Source: Clostridiales bacterium UBA3705 (lineage in GTDB: Bacteria; Bacillota_A; Clostridia; Oscillospirales; Oscillospiraceae). From it: a DNA stretch of 10,005 nucleotides. The stretch is taken from positions 1-10,005 of the forward strand of contig DFIE01000037.1 of assembly GCA_002372735.1 (NCBI GenBank), given 5' to 3'. Made by a program: the position numbers and the translations under genes. Positions 6,068-10,005 of this stretch are shown here, one piece after another. How positions within the stretch are numbered: position 1 is the first letter of the stretch; every line of letters begins with the position of its first letter. The notes under the pieces are model-generated. The model saw only the letters and a list, made by a program, of their open reading frames with translations, made no database searches and was not told the DNA's origin.

Positions 6068-6831
6068 CCGTACAAGAGATTTTAGACGCCCTGTGGCGCC
6101 TGGCGCCCCTGTCTTACAAAGAGGACTTTGACAACGTGGGCTTCCTTCTGGGCCGCAAGGACCGGCAGGTGCAGCGGATTCTTGTGGCGCTGGATGCCAC
6201 CGACGCCGTGGCCGCCCAGGCCAAGGCCCTGGATTGCCAGCTGGTGGTCACCCATCACCCGGTGATCTTCCACGCCCCAAAGCACGTCACCGACGCCGAC
6301 CCCCACACCCGCACCCTGCTGACGTACCTGGAGCAGGGCATTGCCGTGATCTCCATGCACACCAACCTGGACTGCGTCCCCGGGGGCGTGAACGACGTGC
6401 TGGCCCGGACACTGGGTTTACATCACGTTGAAATCCTGGCGGACGGGGAGACCGCCGGCCTGGTCCGGATGGGGGAGGTCGCGCCTTCCTCGCTGCCGGG
6501 CTTTGCGGCCCATGTGAAGCAGGCCCTGGGCTGCCCCGGCCTGCGCTATGCCGACGGCGGCAAGCCTGTGCGCCGGGTGGCAGTGGGCGGCGGCGCCTGC
6601 GGAGAGTTTATGGACCGGGTGGCCGCTGCCGGCTGCGACACCTTTGTCACTGCGGATCTCAAATATCACCAGTTCTGTGACGCCGCGGTGCTGGGGCTGA
6701 ATCTGCTTGACGCCGGCCACTTTGAAACCGAAAACCCGGTCTGCGCCATGCTGCAGGCCTTCCTGGCAGAGCGCTTCCCCACCGTGGAGGTCGTGCTGGC
6801 GGACCATGGGGACTGCATCCGGTTTTTGTAA
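6064..6831 (+). CDS. Nif3-like dinuclear metal-centre protein (YbgI/YqfO family, short form)
   Basis: A 255-residue protein of the Nif3/DUF34 family, toroidal hexamers that bind two metal ions per subunit. Some members have been proposed to act as GTP cyclohydrolase-type enzymes, but the biological role is unresolved. The metal ligands match E. coli YbgI in spacing: H64 and H65 in THHPVIF, D103 in HTNLD (99-103), H219 and E223 in GHFETE (218-223). VTADLKYHQ (195-203) is the usual TGDxKYH segment with A in place of G. This is the compact form: the central PII/CutA-like insert that makes B. subtilis YqfO about 370 residues long is absent. The start at 6064 is set by the ATGA overlap with trmK and by AGGAGG at 6051-6056; the open frame extends upstream only within trmK. 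No terminator is visible after it. Confidence 0.92.
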   Translation: MTVQEILDALWRLAPLSYKEDFDNVGFLLGRKDRQVQRILVALDATDAVAAQAKALDCQLVVTHHPVIFHAPKHVTDADPHTRTLLTYLEQGIAVISMHTNLDCVPGGVNDVLARTLGLHHVEILADGETAGLVRMGEVAPSSLPGFAAHVKQALGCPGLRYADGGKPVRRVAVGGGACGEFMDRVAAAGCDTFVTADLKYHQFCDAAVLGLNLLDAGHFETENPVCAMLQAFLAERFPTVEVVLADHGDCIRFL

Positions 6832-6840
6832 AGAAAACAG

Positions 6841-6869
6841 TTGCACAATCCAAAATCCTGTGATAGAAT
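6841..6869 (+). promoter_or_regulatory. sigma-A promoter for yebC
   Basis: A -35 TTGCAC (6841-6846), a 17-base spacer and a -10 TAGAAT (6864-6869), with A-rich sequence before the -35, begin nine bases after the nif3 stop. The 13 bases 6831-6843 (AAGAAAACAGTTG) equal those at the DUF1858 promoter. Confidence 0.75.
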
Positions 6870-6907
6870 ATTTCAGTTAGAACAAAAACAGAAGGGATGA
6901 ATTATCA

Positions 6908-7642
6908 ATGTCCGGACACTCCAAGTGGCATAACATTCAAAAGACCAAGGGCGCGCAGGACGCCAAGCGCGCGGCTGCCTTCACCAAGATCGCCAAGGAG
7001 ATGATCGTGGCGGTGAAAGAGGGCGGCGGCTCCACCGACCCCAACAACAACTCCCGCCTGGCCACCATCATCACCAAGGCCAAGGCTGCCAACATGCCCA
7101 ACGACAACATCAAGCGTGTGCTTGAGCGGGCGGCCGGCGCCGGCAGCGGCGACAACTACGAGTCCATCACCTATGAGGGCTACGGCCCCAGCGGCATTGC
7201 CGTCATCGTTGAAACCATGACCGACTCCCGCAACCGTACCGCGGGCAACGTCCGCCACCACTTTGACAAGTTCGGCGGCAATATGGGCGCCTCCGGCTGC
7301 GTGGCCTGGAACTTCACTAAGAAGGGCGTGCTGGTCATCGACAACGAGGACGAGGACTACGAAGAGGACGAGGTCATGATGGACGCCATGGATGCCGGCG
7401 CCGACGACTTCGAGGCCGAAGAGGACTGCTTCACCGTCTATACCACCCCCGACGATTTCAACGCCGTGGCCGATGCCCTGGGCAAGAAGTACACCTTTGC
7501 CTCCGCCCAGATCGAGCAGGTGCCCAGCGAGTACAAAAAGCTGGACAACGAAGAGGACATCAAGAACATGGAAAAGCTCCTGGATGCCATGGAGGACGAC
7601 GACGACGTCCAGAACGTCTGGCACAACTGGGACAGAGACTGA
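6908..7642 (+). CDS. yebC: YebC/PmpR/TACO1 family protein
   Basis: A 244-residue cytosolic protein of the YebC/TACO1 family. The N-terminus SGHSKWHNIQKTKGAQDAKRAAAFTK is the diagnostic family start (MAGHSKWxNIxxxKxxxDAxRxxxF). It is followed by MPNDNIKRV (78-86), YEGYGPSGIAVIVE (93-106), the NRTA segment and GCVAWNF (134-140). An acidic stretch (about 145-175) and an acidic C-terminus are visible. Members were long annotated as transcriptional regulators; more recent work on bacterial YebC and mitochondrial TACO1 points to a translation factor that relieves ribosome stalling, for example at proline runs. Length is normal. The GAAGGG site lies 11 bases before ATG, slightly far. It has its own promoter and terminator, so it is probably monocistronic, with possible read-through from nif3. 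Confidence 0.95.
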   Translation: MSGHSKWHNIQKTKGAQDAKRAAAFTKIAKEMIVAVKEGGGSTDPNNNSRLATIITKAKAANMPNDNIKRVLERAAGAGSGDNYESITYEGYGPSGIAVIVETMTDSRNRTAGNVRHHFDKFGGNMGASGCVAWNFTKKGVLVIDNEDEDYEEDEVMMDAMDAGADDFEAEEDCFTVYTTPDDFNAVADALGKKYTFASAQIEQVPSEYKKLDNEEDIKNMEKLLDAMEDDDDVQNVWHNWDRD

Positions 7643-7656
7643 CCCCCAAACCCGAT

Positions 7657-7695
7657 GCACGCCGCAAAACGATGGTTTTGCGGCGTGCTTTTTTT
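7657..7695 (+). terminator. Rho-independent terminator after yebC
   Basis: A perfect 14-bp stem (GCACGCCGCAAAAC at 7657-7670 with its complement at 7675-7688), a GATG loop and seven T residues (7689-7695). It isolates yebC from the copper operon, whose -35 starts 10 bases after the T-run. Confidence 0.95.
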
Positions 7696-7705
7696 GCAAA
7701 TTCTC

Positions 7706-7734
7706 TTGACAAATACCCCGGGAGGGTATATAAT
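7706..7734 (+). promoter_or_regulatory. consensus sigma-A promoter for csoR–copA
   Basis: A perfect -35 TTGACA (7706-7711), 17-base spacer and perfect -10 TATAAT (7729-7734). All 12 positions match consensus, so this should be a very strong promoter that needs tight repression. A CsoR-type palindrome fills the spacer. Transcription should begin near 7741. Confidence 0.92.
7713..7729 (+). promoter_or_regulatory. CsoR operator 1 (in the -35/-10 spacer)
   Basis: ATACCCCGGGAGGGTAT is a palindrome with 6-base arms (ATACCC / GGGTAT) around CGGGA. It fits the known CsoR operator form of TACCC(C) and G(G)GGTA half-sites. It lies between -35 and -10 and touches the first base of the -10, so bound CsoR would block RNA polymerase. 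Confidence 0.85.
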
Positions 7735-7747
7735 CCGGTATAGAAAA

Positions 7748-7762
7748 TACCCCCCGGGGGTA
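7748..7762 (+). promoter_or_regulatory. CsoR operator 2 (in the 5' untranslated region)
   Basis: TACCCCCCGGGGGTA is a 7+1+7 palindrome of the same half-site type as operator 1, beginning about seven bases after the expected transcription start and ending five bases before the AAAGGAG ribosome site. The centres of the two operators are 34 bases apart (7721 and 7755), a little over three helical turns. Confidence 0.75.
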
Positions 7763-7780
7763 AACTGAAAGGAGTCCCCA

Positions 7781-8092
7781 ATGGAACAAGAACACAGCTG
7801 TCCCCATTGCGGCCAGCGAAAAAAGAAACGCACCCCCGAGCAGCAGAAGCAGCTGCTCACCCGTCTGCGCAAGGCGGAGGGGCAGATTCGGGGCATCCAA
7901 AAGATGGTGGAAAACGACGCCTACTGCCCGGACATCCTGGTGCAGGTCTCTGCGGTCACCAGCGCGCTGAACAGCTTTAACAAAGAGCTCCTGGCCTGCC
8001 ACATCAAAAGCTGCGTGGCCGAGGACATCCGTGACGGCAGGGACGAGACCGTGGATGAGCTGGTCAGGGTGCTGCAAAAGCTGATGAAATAG
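7781..8092 (+). CDS. csoR: copper-sensing transcriptional repressor CsoR
   Basis: A 103-residue all-helical repressor of the CsoR/RcnR (DUF156) family that releases DNA on binding Cu(I). Family signature RLRKAEGQIRGIQKMVENDAYCPDIL spans about 28-53. The Cu(I) ligands C49, H74 (in ACHIKSC) and C78 have exactly the spacing of C36, H61 and C65 in Mycobacterium CsoR, with Y48 before the first cysteine as in that protein. This Cys-His-Cys set favours copper over nickel (RcnR) or formaldehyde (FrmR) sensing. An N-terminal CPHC (7-10) followed by a basic run is an extra feature. AAAGGAG (7768-7774) gives an ideal ribosome site. Two matching operators in its promoter imply autoregulation. copA follows nine bases after the stop, with its ribosome site overlapping that stop. 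Confidence 0.95.
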   Translation: MEQEHSCPHCGQRKKKRTPEQQKQLLTRLRKAEGQIRGIQKMVENDAYCPDILVQVSAVTSALNSFNKELLACHIKSCVAEDIRDGRDETVDELVRVLQKLMK

Positions 8093-8101
8093 GAGGCGCG
8101 T

Positions 8102-10005
8102 ATGGAACAATATCTGGTAACCGGGATGAGCTGCGCAGCCTGCAGCGCCCGGGTGGAAAAGGCGGTTTCCGCCGTGCCGGGGGTGACCTCCTGCGCGGTG
8201 AGCTTGCTCACCAACTCCATGGGGGTGGAGGGCACTGCCGCCCCGGAGGCGATCATTGCCGCGGTGGAGCAGGCGGGCTATGGCGCCAGCGCCAAAAACG
8301 CCCAGGCCCGGGCCGACGCCCCCCGGGAGGATCCCCTGGCCGACCGGGAGACCCCTGTGCTGCGCCGGCGGCTGATCAGCTCTCTGTGCCTGCTGGCCCC
8401 GCTGATGTACCTGTCCATGGGGCACATGATGCTGGGCTGGCCGCTGCCGGGCTTTTTTGAGAACAACCATGTGGCCATGGGCCTGGCCCAGCTGCTGCTG
8501 GCGGCGGTGGTCATGCTGATCAACAAAAAGTTCTTTGTCAACGGCTTCAAAAGCCTGTGGCACCGGGCTCCCAATATGGACACCCTGGTGGCCCTGGGCT
8601 CCGGCGTCAGCTTTGCCTGGAGCGTCTTTGTCCTCTTCCGCATGACCCGCTCGGTGGTAGACGGCAATCAGGATGCGGTGCTGGCGGACATGATGAACTT
8701 CAACTTTGAGTCCGCCGCCATGATCGTCACCCTGATCACCGTGGGCAAGCTGCTGGAGGCCAAGTCCAAGGGCCGCACCACCGACGCGCTGAAGGGGCTG
8801 ATGAAGCTGGCCCCCAAGACCGCCGTGGTGGAGCGGGGCGGCCGGCAGACCCAGCTGCCCATTGAGCAGGTGGTTGCCGGGGACGTGTTTGTGGTCCGCC
8901 CCGGGGAGAGCATCCCCGTAGACGGCGTGGTGCTGGAGGGGGAGAGCGCCGTGAACGAGGCGGCCCTCACCGGCGAGAGCATCCCCGTGGACAAGGCCCA
9001 GGGGGATCCGGTCTCCGCCGCCACCCTGAACCAATCCGGCTTTCTCCGCTGCCGGGCCACCCGAGTGGGGGAGGACACCACCCTCAGCAAAATCATCCGG
9101 ATGGTCAGCGACGCCGCCGCCACCAAGGCCCCCATCGCCAAGGTTGCGGACCGGGTTTCCGGGGTGTTTGTGCCGGTGGTCATCGGCATTGCCCTGGTCA
9201 CCGCCGCGGCCTGGCTGATCGGCGGCCGGAGTCTGGGCTACGCCCTGTCCAGGGGCATTGCGGTGCTGGTGATCTCCTGCCCCTGCGCACTGGGACTTGC
9301 CACGCCGGTGGCCATTATGGTGGGCAACGGCGTGGGGGCCAAAAACGGCGTGCTGTTCAAAACCGCCGTCAGCCTGGAGCACACCGGCCGGGTGCAGATT
9401 GTGGCCCTGGATAAAACCGGCACCATCACCAAGGGCGAGCCAGCGGTGACAGATCTGATCCCCGCCCCCGGCTGTGAAGAGGAAGAGCTGCTCCGCCTGG
9501 CCCACGCCCTGGAGATCCGCAGCGAGCACCCCCTTGCCAGGGCCGTGGTGGCCGAGGCGGAGGCCAGGGGCCTGACTGCCCGGCCGGTGACCGAGTTCCG
9601 GGCCCTGCCCGGCAACGGCCTGAGCGCCAAGCTGGACGGGCAGACCCTTCTGGGCGGCAGCGTCGCCTATCTGCGGCGCAGCGTCCGGGTGCCGGATGCG
9701 CTGCTCCGCCAGGCGGAGGAGCTGGCAGGCCAGGGCAAAACGCCCCTGCTCTTCGCCCGGGACGGAAGGCTGGCGGGTATGATCGCCGTGGCGGACGTGA
9801 TCAAAGAGGACAGCTCCCAGGCCATCCGGGAGCTGAAAAACATGGGCATCCATGTGGTGATGCTCACCGGCGACAACCGGCGCACCGCCCAGGCCATCGG
9901 CGCCCAGGCCGGTGTGGACGAGGTGGTCTCCGGCGTGCTGCCCGACGGCAAAGAGGCGGTGATCCGCCGCCTGGCGGAGCACGGCAAGGTGGCCATGGTG
10001 GGCGA
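8102..10005 (+). CDS. copA: Cu(I)-exporting P1B-type ATPase CopA (C-terminus beyond window)
   Basis: The first 634 residues of a P1B-1 ATPase that pumps Cu(I) out across the inner membrane. In order: one N-terminal metal-binding domain with GMSCAACS (8-15; C11 and C14), a charged Ala-rich linker (62-90), a methionine-rich membrane segment MYLSMGHMM (102-110), NMDTLVALGSG (158-168), actuator TGES (290-293), the membrane metal site CPC (393-395 in ISCPCALGLATP), phosphorylation loop DKTGTIT (437-443; D437), nucleotide-domain SEHPLA (474-479; H476) and PGNG (503-506), and TGDN (589-592). CPC plus HP motifs fit the Cu/Ag group. AGGAGG at 8091-8096 overlaps the csoR stop, and the shared promoter puts copA under CsoR control. 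The final catalytic aspartates and the last two helices lie outside the window. Confidence 0.96.
   Translation, partial: MEQYLVTGMSCAACSARVEKAVSAVPGVTSCAVSLLTNSMGVEGTAAPEAIIAAVEQAGYGASAKNAQARADAPREDPLADRETPVLRRRLISSLCLLAPLMYLSMGHMMLGWPLPGFFENNHVAMGLAQLLLAAVVMLINKKFFVNGFKSLWHRAPNMDTLVALGSGVSFAWSVFVLFRMTRSVVDGNQDAVLADMMNFNFESAAMIVTLITVGKLLEAKSKGRTTDALKGLMKLAPKTAVVERGGRQTQLPIEQVVAGDVFVVRPGESIPVDGVVLEGESAVNEAALTGESIPVDKAQGDPVSAATLNQSGFLRCRATRVGEDTTLSKIIRMVSDAAATKAPIAKVADRVSGVFVPVVIGIALVTAAAWLIGGRSLGYALSRGIAVLVISCPCALGLATPVAIMVGNGVGAKNGVLFKTAVSLEHTGRVQIVALDKTGTITKGEPAVTDLIPAPGCEEEELLRLAHALEIRSEHPLARAVVAEAEARGLTARPVTEFRALPGNGLSAKLDGQTLLGGSVAYLRRSVRVPDALLRQAEELAGQGKTPLLFARDGRLAGMIAVADVIKEDSSQAIRELKNMGIHVVMLTGDNRRTAQAIGAQAGVDEVVSGVLPDGKEAVIRRLAEHGKVAMVG

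Noticed and set aside
6832..6907. Search for a riboswitch or terminator between nif3 and yebC
   Set aside because: The gap is only 76 bases, AT-rich and without a stable hairpin. It holds the yebC promoter and ribosome site only.
6905..9982. A very long open frame (about 1025 codons) on the minus strand opposite yebC, csoR and copA
   Set aside because: It is an antisense shadow of GC-biased codons: rich in His, Gly, Gln and Ala, no recognisable domain, and it crosses the yebC terminator and the copper promoter. The plus-strand genes it overlaps are well-identified families.

Overview
The window looks like chromosomal DNA from a high-GC, low-oxygen gut Firmicute of the Oscillospiraceae type (Flavonifractor, Oscillibacter or Intestinimonas-like). 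This is inferred from strong G/C bias at third codon positions, AGGAGG-type ribosome binding sites, sigma-A promoters set in short AT-rich gaps, the Bacillota-type trmK–nif3 pair, a csoR–copA copper operon, and a stand-alone DUF1858 redox-disulfide protein of a kind common in anaerobes. The genus is a guess. Gene density is very high: the longest gaps between genes are 138 and 128 bases, so no stretch over 300 bases lacks a gene.

Layout. Bases 1–256 (minus strand) hold the first 85 codons of mutY, which runs out of the window. Back-to-back promoters separate it from a plus-strand operon of a HAD-IIA phosphatase, an SLC45/GPH-like MFS transporter and a membrane-anchored glycerophosphodiester phosphodiesterase (385–3607). 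A second promoter drives a 68-residue DUF1858 CxxC protein, followed by a strong terminator. Only 13 bases beyond the terminator's T-run begins a MATE efflux gene, whose stop overlaps the start of trmK, which in turn overlaps nif3 (3939–6831). yebC has its own promoter and a 14-bp-stem terminator (6841–7695). The window ends in a copper-homeostasis operon, csoR followed by the copper-exporting P-type ATPase copA, cut by the window edge. Its promoter carries two CsoR-type palindromes.

How the genes work together. HAD phosphatase, MFS carrier and GDPD plausibly form a small scavenging pathway: import of a glycerophosphodiester or related polar compound, hydrolysis to glycerol 3-phosphate, then dephosphorylation to glycerol. 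This is inference from synteny and family. csoR–copA is a classical self-regulated Cu(I) detoxification unit. MutY, TrmK, Nif3 and YebC are core information-processing or housekeeping functions.

I see no CRISPR array, insertion sequence, prophage or defence system. The points most worth a second look are the terminator immediately before the MATE start, the glycerophosphodiester cassette and the large extracytoplasmic insert in its transporter, the two-operator copper switch with an N-terminal CPHC extension on CsoR, and a 13-base box shared by two promoters.
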